Of a stretch of 64,000 nt of DNA, positions 1 through 7,314 are shown piece after piece. Location of the stretch: contig NZ_JADOVG010000003.1 of NCBI RefSeq assembly GCF_015752205.1, forward strand, positions 124,001 to 188,000, given 5' to 3'. The stretch is from Polaromonas sp. CG_9.7. GTDB taxonomy: Bacteria; Pseudomonadota; Gammaproteobacteria; Burkholderiales; Burkholderiaceae_C. The notes beneath the pieces are model-generated. The model ran no database searches and had not been told where the DNA came from. It saw only the letters and a program-made list of their open reading frames with translations. The translations under genes were made by a program, and so were the position numbers. The stretch's first letter is position 1; each line of letters opens with the position of its first letter.

Positions 1-2
1 CC

Positions 3-671
3 GCCGTCTTCATGGTGCTGGCGCGCAGCTTCGGCTACCCCGATGTGCTGGACCTGCCAGCCGCGCAGGTGTTACCGCAGCTGCTTGCGCTAGGGTCTGG
101 CGGACGCGCGGTCTGGGTGCTGTACGGATTGATCCCGTTGCTGCTCTTGCCGACCGCAATGGGGGTCTATGCCGCCGGGCGCCATGCAGCGCCGCTGACC
201 GCCATGGTGGCCTTGATCTGTGCTTTGCTGAGTGCCGCCGCCATGATGGCGGGTTTGCTTCGCTGGCCGAGCTTGCACTGGCAACTAGCCCTAGCCTACG
301 CTGATGCGTCCCCCGGCGCGCGTGAGGCCATCACTGTGGTCTTCGCCGCTTCCAACAGCTACCTCGGCAACTTCGTCGGCGAGTTTCTGGGCGAGCTGTT
401 CCTGAACTCGTTTTTCCTGTGCGCTGCCATAGTGCTCACCCGCGCGGCGTCCTCTGGACGGCGCTGGCTCATGGTGGCCGGCGCGTCGGCCAGCCTGCTG
501 GGCGGCCTGGCCATGCTGCGCAACGTCATCACATGGGTCGAGCCTATCGCAGCGCTCAACAACGTCGTGCTGCCGATTTGGATGCTTGTACTTGGGGTGG
601 CGCTGGCACGGCACCGGCCGAGCCCTCCCGGGCTGGCCTTACCGCCCCAACGATTGGAGACTCGAGCATGA
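3..671 (+). CDS. Multi-pass membrane protein, DUF4386-like (5' end outside window)
   Basis: The reading frame is open to the window edge, and the first in-frame ATG (position 12) falls within what looks like the end of a first hydrophobic segment, so the true N-terminus is probably upstream. The visible part has about five further hydrophobic stretches separated by short loops, a composition typical of an inner-membrane protein. The pattern around residues 115-135 (FAASNSYLGNFVGEFLGELF) and the closing segment with an Arg/His-rich tail fit DUF4386 proteins, a family without assigned function. The frame ends 82 bases before the amidase start. The family call rests on general resemblance only. 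Confidence 0.5.
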   Translation, partial: AVFMVLARSFGYPDVLDLPAAQVLPQLLALGSGGRAVWVLYGLIPLLLLPTAMGVYAAGRHAAPLTAMVALICALLSAAAMMAGLLRWPSLHWQLALAYADASPGAREAITVVFAASNSYLGNFVGEFLGELFLNSFFLCAAIVLTRAASSGRRWLMVAGASASLLGGLAMLRNVITWVEPIAALNNVVLPIWMLVLGVALARHRPSPPGLALPPQRLETRA

Positions 672-753
672 ACATCGCCTTCCGATCCGTGCCGCAGCCA
701 GCAACGCTACTTTCAATTTACCCCGCACCCTATCCAGAATCAATGGAGCATTC

Positions 754-2226
754 ATGAAATCATCACTCAATTTTCTTTCGGCCAGCCAACTTGCCGCAAT
801 GATTCGTTCCGGCGAAGTCACTGCTCGGGAAACTGTCGAGGCATTTCTGGCGCAAGCCAAAAAGCAGAACCCCACCTTCAACGCCATAGTGACGCTCCAC
901 GAGGCGCAGGCTCTAGCGCAAGCAGACCAGGCAGATCAAGCCAAGCGCGCTGGTAAACCTTGTGGCCCACTGCATGGGGTTCCGATCACGATCAAAGACA
1001 CTTATCGCGTCAAGGGTTCACGCACCACTGCGGGTTACCTCCCGCTCAAGGACCACATCCCCGATACCGATGCGGTGGCGGTCGAGCTTCTGAAAGACGC
1101 TGGCGCGATCATCATTGGCAGGACCAATACGCCCACGCTGGCCATGGACATGCAAACGGACAACCCCATCTTCGGCAAGACCAACAATCCGTGGGATGTC
1201 GAGCGCACACCCGCCGGCTCCAGTGGTGGGTGCGCCACTGCGCTGGCAACCGGCATGACATCTCTTTCGCTGGGCAGTGACCTGGCGGGCTCTATTCGTT
1301 TGCCTGCGAGCTTTTGCGGCGTTTATGGATTGAAACCGACGCATGGCGTGGTCTCGTTCGAAGGACACATCGTCCCGCTCCCCGGCGAGATCAATGGCTA
1401 CCGCACGCTGGCCGTTGCTGGGCCGCTGGCGCGTTCGATCGATGATCTGGCACTGGCGTTGGACGTGCTGACGCAACCGACATCCCATGACAGAAATGTC
1501 GCGCCGCTGCTGGCTGACATGGGCGGAAGTGTCGACATCTCCAAGCTCAAAATTGCATGGACCGATGACTTTGGTGGGGTTCCGGTCAGTGCAGAGATCA
1601 AAGACAAACTGCATGCCTTTGTGAAGACATTGGTTCAAGTGGGTGCCACCGTCCACAAGGTTGAACCGCAAGGAATGGACTACAACGAAATCTGGGAAAC
1701 CTGGGGTAGTTTTGTGGGGGCGCAAGGCAACTACGACATGTCGAATTTGAAGCGCTCCATCGGTCATCTGTTCTCGAAAGGCACTTTGAAAAATATTCCT
1801 ATGCAAAGAAAAATTGTGGGTCCAACTTCTGTGAAGAAGCTGATGCAAGCGTTTGAGCTGCAAAGCCAGTACATCACCAAGATGGACAACTTTCTCTCGG
1901 AATACGACGCTTGGTTGTGCCCCGTCAGCGCGACCACCGCGTTCAGGCACCATGCGCACAGCAAGAAGCTTGGCGATTTCAAGATATACAACCAGCCGTT
2001 GCAAGTGGATGGTGCGGACATCCATTACTACGTCGCCACCCAGTCGTACACGACTGTCTTTTCAACCACCAACAGTCCGGTGGTTTCCATGCCCATCGGC
2101 CTGGGCCAATCCGGTCTTCCCGTCAACATCCAGGTGGCCGGCAAGTGCTACAGTGACCGGCGCTTGCTCCAGGTAGCCAAGGTGCTGGACTCCTACGCGG
2201 ATAAGTTCCACTACCCACTGCAATAA
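754..2226 (+). CDS. Amidase-signature family amidase
   Basis: Predicted cytosolic C-N hydrolase of the amidase signature family, 490 residues, a normal length. The Ser-cisSer-Lys triad is visible: Lys81 in ITIKD, Ser156 in the GSSGG motif and nucleophile Ser180 in GSDLAGSIR, with the 75 and 24 residue spacings expected. The start chosen is the ATG at 754, preceded by GGAG at 745-748; the longer open frame from 586 runs through the end of the upstream gene and is not needed. The family hydrolyses simple or aryl amides, or acts as a GatA-like amidotransferase. No gatB or gatC is next to it, so a free-standing amidase is likelier. It might take the amide product of the nitrile hydratase at 43-45 kb, but that link is inference only. 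Confidence 0.88.
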   Translation: MKSSLNFLSASQLAAMIRSGEVTARETVEAFLAQAKKQNPTFNAIVTLHEAQALAQADQADQAKRAGKPCGPLHGVPITIKDTYRVKGSRTTAGYLPLKDHIPDTDAVAVELLKDAGAIIIGRTNTPTLAMDMQTDNPIFGKTNNPWDVERTPAGSSGGCATALATGMTSLSLGSDLAGSIRLPASFCGVYGLKPTHGVVSFEGHIVPLPGEINGYRTLAVAGPLARSIDDLALALDVLTQPTSHDRNVAPLLADMGGSVDISKLKIAWTDDFGGVPVSAEIKDKLHAFVKTLVQVGATVHKVEPQGMDYNEIWETWGSFVGAQGNYDMSNLKRSIGHLFSKGTLKNIPMQRKIVGPTSVKKLMQAFELQSQYITKMDNFLSEYDAWLCPVSATTAFRHHAHSKKLGDFKIYNQPLQVDGADIHYYVATQSYTTVFSTTNSPVVSMPIGLGQSGLPVNIQVAGKCYSDRRLLQVAKVLDSYADKFHYPLQ

Positions 2227-2240
2227 GCGTTACCTTCGAC

Positions 2241-2247
2241 GTTAGAC
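2241..2247 (+). other. Integron-core-like heptamer GTTAGAC before the LysE gene
   Basis: GTTAGAC matches the GTTRRRY core at which integron integrases exchange cassettes. It lies 18 bases before the ATG of the LysE-family gene, the spacing seen in cassettes. A heptamer alone is weak evidence; it is listed because an attC-like hairpin sits at the other end of the same gene. Confidence 0.25.
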
Positions 2248-2264
2248 CACACACAAAGCACAAC

Positions 2265-2900
2265 ATGTCCATTGATGCTCTTCTTCTTTTTGTTCCCGCG
2301 TGCTTCGCTCTGAACATGGCACCAGGCCCAAACAACCTCCTTTCCGTGTCAAATGCGACTCGCTATGGTTTTTGGTCCGCGTCAGTCGCTGGAGTCGGTC
2401 GCCTCATCGCCTTCGTCGGCATGATCGCCATTGCTGCAGCAGGTCTTGCCACCGTCCTTCAGGCCTCGGAGATTTTGTTTTACGCAGTCAAGGTCGTCGG
2501 GGCCGCGTATCTTTTCTACCTTGCGTTCCAGTTATGGAGGGCCGCTCCCGCCGACGAAAATACTAAACATACTGGCTCACGGCAAAGCATTTTTTCACTT
2601 GCACGCCAAGAATTTCTGGTTGCGGCGGGTAATCCAAAGGCCATCCTCATATTCACTGCATTTCTTCCTCAGTTCGTAGATATTTCAAAGCCTGCGGGAC
2701 CACAGTTTGCTGTGCTTGGTGCGCTTTTTCTGGGTTTGGAATGGATTGCGATTGCAGCTTACGCATATATGGGAAGCCATCTGCGAAAATGGTTCTCGGA
2801 GCCTCGTCGACAGCAGATATTCAACCGTACTTGCGGATCGCTGCTGGGGACTGCAGGCATAGGTTTGCTTGCCGCACGGAGGTCAACTAGTGGAGCCTGA
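2265..2900 (+). CDS. LysE/RhtB-family amino acid exporter
   Basis: A 211-residue inner-membrane protein with six hydrophobic segments, the usual size for LysE/RhtB translocators, which export amino acids or small metabolites by proton exchange. The family signature is visible near the N-terminus (NMAPGPNNL, with the conserved PGP), and the central hydrophilic loop carries the LARQEFLVAAGNPKAILIFTAF block typical of RhtB proteins. Codon use is noticeably less GC-biased than in the surrounding genes, suggesting recent acquisition. No clear Shine-Dalgarno sequence precedes the ATG. It is flanked by integron-cassette-like sequences (GTTAGAC at 2241 and a hairpin at 2895-2955). The substrate cannot be read from sequence. 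Confidence 0.87.
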   Translation: MSIDALLLFVPACFALNMAPGPNNLLSVSNATRYGFWSASVAGVGRLIAFVGMIAIAAAGLATVLQASEILFYAVKVVGAAYLFYLAFQLWRAAPADENTKHTGSRQSIFSLARQEFLVAAGNPKAILIFTAFLPQFVDISKPAGPQFAVLGALFLGLEWIAIAAYAYMGSHLRKWFSEPRRQQIFNRTCGSLLGTAGIGLLAARRSTSGA

Positions 2901-2955
2901 CGGGTCGGCCCAGGGCGGACAGCCTGCGGCTGCGCCTGGCCTCCAACGCTAACCT
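2895..2955 (+). other. attC-like imperfect hairpin at the end of the LysE gene
   Basis: GCCTGAC (2895-2901), one base off the RYYYAAC simple-site consensus, overlaps the TGA stop of the LysE gene. It is followed by an imperfect long stem (GGCCCAGGGCG against CGCCTGGCC, inner CAGCC/GGCTG) and then CAACGCTAACC. The size of about 60 bp and the extrahelical bases fit an attC site, but the right core does not match GTTRRRY, so this is at best a degenerate site. A plain terminator hairpin is the alternative. Confidence 0.3.
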
Positions 2956-3272
2956 GCCATTTGAGTGACTGCTTCGGAGCGCCGGTAAAGTCGGCTTCCA
3001 GCCCGCAGCGGAAATCACAGAGCTAAAACCTAGCCCAGCAAGTGGATCATTCTCGGTATCTCCTAGCCGACATTCGCGAACGGCAGGAACTGGCCCATCC
3101 ATGCCGCTCAAACGTCAAACATGATTGACCGCTCCCGCTGCAAAGCAGTCACCCGCTTCAAGAAAAGCAAAGGCTGTCAATGCCAAGGCGGCAAATGTCA
3201 CTGTCAGCAAACGCTGCACCGAAAACACTCCATCGCGCCATAAGGCAATCGAGCGTATTCAACGTCGCAAGC
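2956..3272. other. Intergenic stretch, no gene seen
   Basis: About 320 bases between the LysE gene and a repeat copy. No open frame has a credible start or a recognisable product; the Lys/His/Cys-rich stretch around 3120-3230 looks like decayed sequence. Nothing else was recognised here. Confidence 0.5.
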
Positions 3273-3330
3273 CGCTATATTTTCAATAGCTGCTTATGCC
3301 CGTGCCACAAGCGAAAAAGCCATTTTTAAT
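3273..3330 (+). repeat. Interspersed repeat, TGCTAT...ATAGCTGCTT family, copy 1
   Basis: The block CTATATTTTCAATAGCTGCT followed by a short spacer and GCGAAAAAGCC matches the layout of the other copies in this window (near 9305, 24755, 27815, 38985, 50380, 53414, 61801). It lies just downstream of tctA. Confidence 0.6.
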
Positions 3331-3347
3331 GCCGATTTTCAGCCTAT

Positions 3348-4850
3348 TCAAGCTAGTTTTCGCCGTCCAGCCCAGCGTTTGAACAGGCGCGGTAGCACCA
3401 GCACGGACACCACCACCACCAACAGGATCAGTGACACCGGGCGCTGCAAAAACACCATGGCGCTGCCCTCGCCGATCGACATCGCGTTGCGCAACTGCGC
3501 TTCGGCCAGAGGGCCGAGGATCATGCCGACGACCACCGGCGCGGTTGGAAAGTCAAAACGCCGCATGACCACGCCCAGGACGCCGATGCCGTACAGCAGG
3601 AACAAGTCAAACGCGCTCTGGCGCATGCCGTACACGCCAACCGTGGCAAAAATCAAAATGCCGGCGTAGAGGTAAGGCTTCGGGATTTTCAGCAGCTTGA
3701 CCCACAGGCCGACCATCGGCAGGTTGAGCACCAGCAGCATCACGTTGCCGATGTAGAGCGAGGCGATCAAGGCCCAGACCAGCGACGACGAGGTGGTGAA
3801 CAGCTGCGGGCCGGGCTGGATGCCATAGTTCTGGAATGCGCCCAGCAAAATCGCCGTGGTGTTCGACGTCGGAATTCCCAGGGTCAGCAGCGGAATCATG
3901 GCCATGGTGACGGTGGCATTGTTGGCCGCTTCCGGGCCGGCCACGCCTTCAATGGCGCCTTGCGTCCCAAACTCGGCCTTGTCTTCGCCCTTGGCGAGCT
4001 TTTTCTCGACTGCATAGCTCAGAAAGGTCGGGATTTCCGTTCCACCGGCCGGAATGCAGCCGAACGGCGCGCCTATCGCCGTGGCGCGCAGCCAGGCTGG
4101 CCAGGAACGGCGCCAGTCGCGCCGGGTCATGTGGACCCGGCTCAGCTTGTTCTGGGTATCGATGATGCGGCCTTCATAAAGCACTGCGTACATGGCCTCG
4201 GCAACGGCAAACAGGCCGACGGCGACCAGCACGATCTCGACGCCGTCGAGCAGTTCGGGAACGCCGCCGGTGTAGCGCGCCTGCGCCGAAATCTGGTCCA
4301 GCCCGACCAGGCCGGCAGCCAGACCGATGAACAGCGCCGTCATGCCGCGCACCGTGCTTTTGCCCAGCACCGCGCTCACGGTGGTGAAGGCCAGCAGCAT
4401 CAGCATGAAGTATTCGGGCGGCCCGAGCTTGACCGCCAGGTCGGCGACGATGGGCGCGAACAGCGTGACCAGCACCGTGGCAATCGTGCCGGCCACGAAC
4501 GAGCCGATGGCGGCGGTGGCCAGCGCCGCGCCGGCACGGCCGCTCTTGGCCATCTTGTTGCCTTCCATGGCCGTGACCATGCTGGCGGTTTCCCCCGGCG
4601 TGTTCAGCAAAATTGAGGTGGTCGAGCCGCCGTACATGGCGCCATAGTAGATGCCGGCAAAAAAGATCATCGATGCCGTGGCCTCGACCTTGACCGTGAT
4701 CGGCAGCAGCATGGCCACGGCCACGGCCGGCCCGATGCCGGGCAGCACGCCAATGGCCGTGCCCAGCGCGCAGCCGACAAAGCACCAGATCAGGTTGATG
4801 GGCGTGGCCGCCGTGGCAAAGCCCTGCAGCAGCTGGTTGAAGATATCCAT
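3348..4850 (-). CDS. tctA: Tripartite tricarboxylate transporter, large membrane subunit TctA
   Basis: A 500-residue inner-membrane protein, the usual TctA length, with about 12 hydrophobic segments. Family hallmarks near the N-terminus are visible: [20 protein letters not shown] and the [15 protein letters not shown] block, and later the [14 protein letters not shown] segment. TctA is the transport channel that works with TctB and the periplasmic TctC to import citrate or other carboxylates. The ATG directly follows the TAA stop of tctB (no bases between), so the two are translationally linked. It is the last gene of the tctC-tctB-tctA operon. Confidence 0.95.
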   Translation of the reverse strand: MDIFNQLLQGFATAATPINLIWCFVGCALGTAIGVLPGIGPAVAVAMLLPITVKVEATASMIFFAGIYYGAMYGGSTTSILLNTPGETASMVTAMEGNKMAKSGRAGAALATAAIGSFVAGTIATVLVTLFAPIVADLAVKLGPPEYFMLMLLAFTTVSAVLGKSTVRGMTALFIGLAAGLVGLDQISAQARYTGGVPELLDGVEIVLVAVGLFAVAEAMYAVLYEGRIIDTQNKLSRVHMTRRDWRRSWPAWLRATAIGAPFGCIPAGGTEIPTFLSYAVEKKLAKGEDKAEFGTQGAIEGVAGPEAANNATVTMAMIPLLTLGIPTSNTTAILLGAFQNYGIQPGPQLFTTSSSLVWALIASLYIGNVMLLVLNLPMVGLWVKLLKIPKPYLYAGILIFATVGVYGMRQSAFDLFLLYGIGVLGVVMRRFDFPTAPVVVGMILGPLAEAQLRNAMSIGEGSAMVFLQRPVSLILLVVVVSVLVLPRLFKRWAGRRKLA

Positions 4851-5366
4851 TTAGAGCCATCCCGTCGAGGTCAGGCCTGGCAGGTTGATGGCCAGGAATT
4901 GGGTGAACATCCAGAACACCGGGGCGGCAATGGCCATGCCGATCAGCGTGTCCTTGAGCATGGCCGCAGCCCCGCGGTCGTTGCGGCCTTCCGCGCCTTT
5001 GAGGCCCTGGACTGCCAGCACGAAACACAGCGTGCAGCTGAAGATAAAGCCGATGGTGGTGATCAGCGCGGCATTGGCCAGCAGCCCGGCCGACATCCAG
5101 GCAAAGCCCAGCCAGTAGGGCCGGGGGCCGTCAGCGGATTCGTCCATCGCCCGAAAGCCACCCGAGCGCGACTCCCAGATGATGAAGCCGCTGCACACCA
5201 GCAGCGACACGGCCACCAGCCAGGGCAGAAAGTTGGGGCCGACGCCGCCGTAACCGGCCGCCGACGGGATGGTGAGTGCGCCTGCGGCCAGACCGAGGCC
5301 GATCAGCAGCACGCCGACGCCAACCAGCGTCTGGAGCGGGTATGTATTTTTGGGAGTGGTCATCAC
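4851..5366 (-). CDS. tctB: Tripartite tricarboxylate transporter, small membrane subunit TctB
   Basis: A 171-residue membrane protein with four hydrophobic segments and little sequence conservation, as expected of TctB. It is identified mainly by its place between tctC and tctA and by its size. It forms the membrane part of the importer with TctA. The stop codon abuts the tctA ATG. A 197-base gap separates it from tctC and holds a long inverted repeat that may set the ratio of binding protein to membrane subunits. Confidence 0.9.
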   Translation of the reverse strand: MMTTPKNTYPLQTLVGVGVLLIGLGLAAGALTIPSAAGYGGVGPNFLPWLVAVSLLVCSGFIIWESRSGGFRAMDESADGPRPYWLGFAWMSAGLLANAALITTIGFIFSCTLCFVLAVQGLKGAEGRNDRGAAAMLKDTLIGMAIAAPVFWMFTQFLAINLPGLTSTGWL

Positions 5367-5480
5367 TTGTTACCAATTGGGATATCTTCGGCGCACGAAA
5401 AGTTGACCGGAATGGAAGCTATTGCACAAACAACCGGTTTGCGGCGGTCGCACCCGCGCTGCATGGAGCAGGCACCGGCG

Positions 5481-5525
5481 AAAGGGAAGAACGGGAGCGC
5501 AACGCAGCAAAGCGGCATTCCCTTT
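5481..5525 (-). other. Inverted repeat between tctC and tctB
   Basis: AAAGGGAA (5481-5488) and TTCCCTTT (5518-5525) can pair around a 29-base loop within the otherwise empty 197-base gap. On the tct-coding strand no U-run follows, so an RNA-stabilising or processing hairpin is likelier than a terminator. Binding-protein genes at the head of an operon are often followed by such elements. Confidence 0.4.
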
Positions 5526-5563
5526 TTTCCTTGAAAAATCACAGGAGGTAGCAGCCTGCGGCC

Positions 5564-6523
5564 TCAGATCATCCCGGACTTCACCATGGTGGCGCGCAAG
5601 GCGGCAAAGTCGTCATCGACAAACTTATCAAAAGCCGGACCGCTCAGCACGGCAGGCGTCCAGCTGTTTTTCTGGGAAGCTTCGAGCCAACTCTTGGACT
5701 TGACGGCCTTCAGGACCATGTCGGTGAGTTCCTGGCGCTGGGCCGGCGTGATGCCGGGCGCGCCATACACGCCGCGCCAGTTGCCGATCACCACGTTGAT
5801 GCCTTGTTCCTTGAGCGTCGGAATGTTCACGCCCGGCAGGCGCGCTTCGGACGTCACCGCCAGCGCACGCATCTTGCCGGTGGTGATGTACTCGGCAAAT
5901 TCGCTGTAGCCGCTGCCGCCGATGGTCACGTTGCCGCCCAGGATGGCCGCCGTGGCTTCGCCGCCGCCCCGGAAGGCGACGTAGTTGATCTTGGCCGGAT
6001 CGGCGCCGACCTCGCGGGCAATCATGGCGGCGGCAATGTGCTCGGTGGCGCCGCGCGAGCCGCCGCCCCACTTCACGCTGCCCGGGTCTTTCTTCAGCTG
6101 CTCGACCACTTCCTTGATCGATTTGAAAGGTGAATCGGCCGGCACCACGAATACGTTGTATTCGCTCGACAAGCGCGCAATCGGCGTCGCCTGGCTCAGG
6201 CTGACGGGCGGCTTGCCCGTGATCTGTCCACCCAGCATCACCGCACCCATCACCATGAGGGCGTTCGGGTCGCCCTTGCTGCCGTTGACAAACTGCGCCA
6301 AGCCGAGCGCGCCGGCGGCGCCGCCCTTGTTGTCATAGCTCACGGTGGCGGCCGCGCCCGAATCGACCAGTGCCTTGCCCAGCGCCCGACCGGTGGTGTC
6401 CCAGCCGCCGCCGGGGTTGGCCGGCACCATCATCTTGACATTGGCAGCGGCAAAGGCCGACAGTGGAAAGGCACCCGCAGCCGCCAGGGCCGCCATGGAT
6501 TTCAAAAAAGTGTCGCGACGCAT
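5564..6523 (-). CDS. tctC: Tripartite tricarboxylate transporter binding protein (Bug family)
   Basis: A 319-residue periplasmic solute receptor of the Bug/TctC family, which is greatly expanded in Burkholderiales. The N-terminus is a signal peptide (MRRDTFLKSMAALAAAGAFPLSAFAA). Family motifs follow: VPANPGGGWDTTGRALG near residues 33-50, the central NKGGAAGALGL and the KWGGGSRGATEHIAA block, and a C-terminal GNWRGVYGAPG stretch. A strong ribosome site (AAGGAGA) lies just before the ATG. It captures a carboxylate for TctAB; the exact ligand is unknown. The divergent tctDE pair next to it suggests it is induced by its own substrate. Confidence 0.95.
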   Translation of the reverse strand: MRRDTFLKSMAALAAAGAFPLSAFAAANVKMMVPANPGGGWDTTGRALGKALVDSGAAATVSYDNKGGAAGALGLAQFVNGSKGDPNALMVMGAVMLGGQITGKPPVSLSQATPIARLSSEYNVFVVPADSPFKSIKEVVEQLKKDPGSVKWGGGSRGATEHIAAAMIAREVGADPAKINYVAFRGGGEATAAILGGNVTIGGSGYSEFAEYITTGKMRALAVTSEARLPGVNIPTLKEQGINVVIGNWRGVYGAPGITPAQRQELTDMVLKAVKSKSWLEASQKNSWTPAVLSGPAFDKFVDDDFAALRATMVKSGMI

Positions 6524-6569
6524 GAATGTCTCCTTGTAGTGGAATGAACCCCTTGATGATGCATGCCGT

Positions 6570-6587
6570 GGCTGTCAAACGGCTGTC
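6570..6587. promoter_or_regulatory. Direct repeat GGCTGTC x2, candidate TctD operator
   Basis: Two exact GGCTGTC copies (6570-6576 and 6581-6587) start 11 bases apart in the 98-base gap between divergent tctC and tctD. Tandem half-sites with about one helical turn of spacing are the usual binding arrangement for OmpR-family response regulators such as TctD. Assignment to TctD is inferred from position. Confidence 0.45.
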
Positions 6588-6621
6588 TTGAAACCTAGGG
6601 GAAAGTGCTAATGTCCGGGCC

Positions 6622-7314
6622 ATGACTTCGACTCTGAAATTGCTGTTGATTGAAGACGACGCCTCGATGCAGACCGCTTTGCAGCGCACGCTCGGCCGAC
6701 GCGGCATCGAGGTGTTCGCCTGCACCGACGGCCGGCTGGCCCTGGCGCAATGGACGTCCGTCCAGCCCGACGTGGTGGTACTTGACCTGAGCCTGCCGGG
6801 CCTCGACGGCCTGCAGGTGCTGGCGCAGGCACGCCGCCAGGGGCTGGCCACGCCAGTGCTGATCCTGACGGCGCGCGGCACGGTGGGCGACCGCATCATC
6901 GGCCTGAACACAGGGGCCGATGACTACCTGCCCAAGCCTTTCGACCTGGACGAACTGGAGGCGCGGCTGCGTGCGCTGGTCCGCCGCCGCCCTGCATCAC
7001 ATACCGAATCAGGCTCTACCGCCTATCTGGCGGGCACACTTCGCTATGAAAAAGAGAGTGGCGCCATTTACCACCATGGCCTGGTGCTGGACCTCACGCC
7101 GCGCGAACTGGCGCTGCTGCAGGCGCTCATCGTCAAGCCCGGCCATGCGGTGTCCAAGGAAAAGCTGTTCGAGCTGGTGTTTCCGGGCGAAGCCGAAGTG
7201 CAGTACGAAGCGGTCGAAGTGGTCGTCTACCGGCTGCGCAAGAAACTGATGGGGACCGGCGTGACGCTGGTCACGCTGCGCGGCCTGGGTTACCTGCTGA
7301 AGGTCGATGCGTGA
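6622..7314 (+). CDS. tctD: OmpR-family response regulator, tricarboxylate transport
   Basis: A 230-residue transcription factor. Residues 1-120 form a receiver domain with the acidic pair Glu11-Asp12 (Asp13 next to it), phosphoacceptor Asp55 in VVLDLSLPG, the Thr/Ser region LILTARG and the conserved Lys in YLPKPFD. The C-terminal half is a winged-helix DNA-binding domain (LTPRELALLQAL ... VYRLRKKL ... TLRGLGYLL). It is transcribed away from tctCBA and overlaps the GTG start of the kinase gene, so the two proteins are made together. It very probably activates the transporter operon when TctE senses a carboxylate. Confidence 0.93.
   Translation: MTSTLKLLLIEDDASMQTALQRTLGRRGIEVFACTDGRLALAQWTSVQPDVVVLDLSLPGLDGLQVLAQARRQGLATPVLILTARGTVGDRIIGLNTGADDYLPKPFDLDELEARLRALVRRRPASHTESGSTAYLAGTLRYEKESGAIYHHGLVLDLTPRELALLQALIVKPGHAVSKEKLFELVFPGEAEVQYEAVEVVVYRLRKKLMGTGVTLVTLRGLGYLLKVDA

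Noticed and set aside
586-753. Longer amidase start at 586
   Set aside because: The extension overlaps the upstream membrane-protein gene in another frame and lacks a ribosome site; ATG 754 with GGAG fits the family start.
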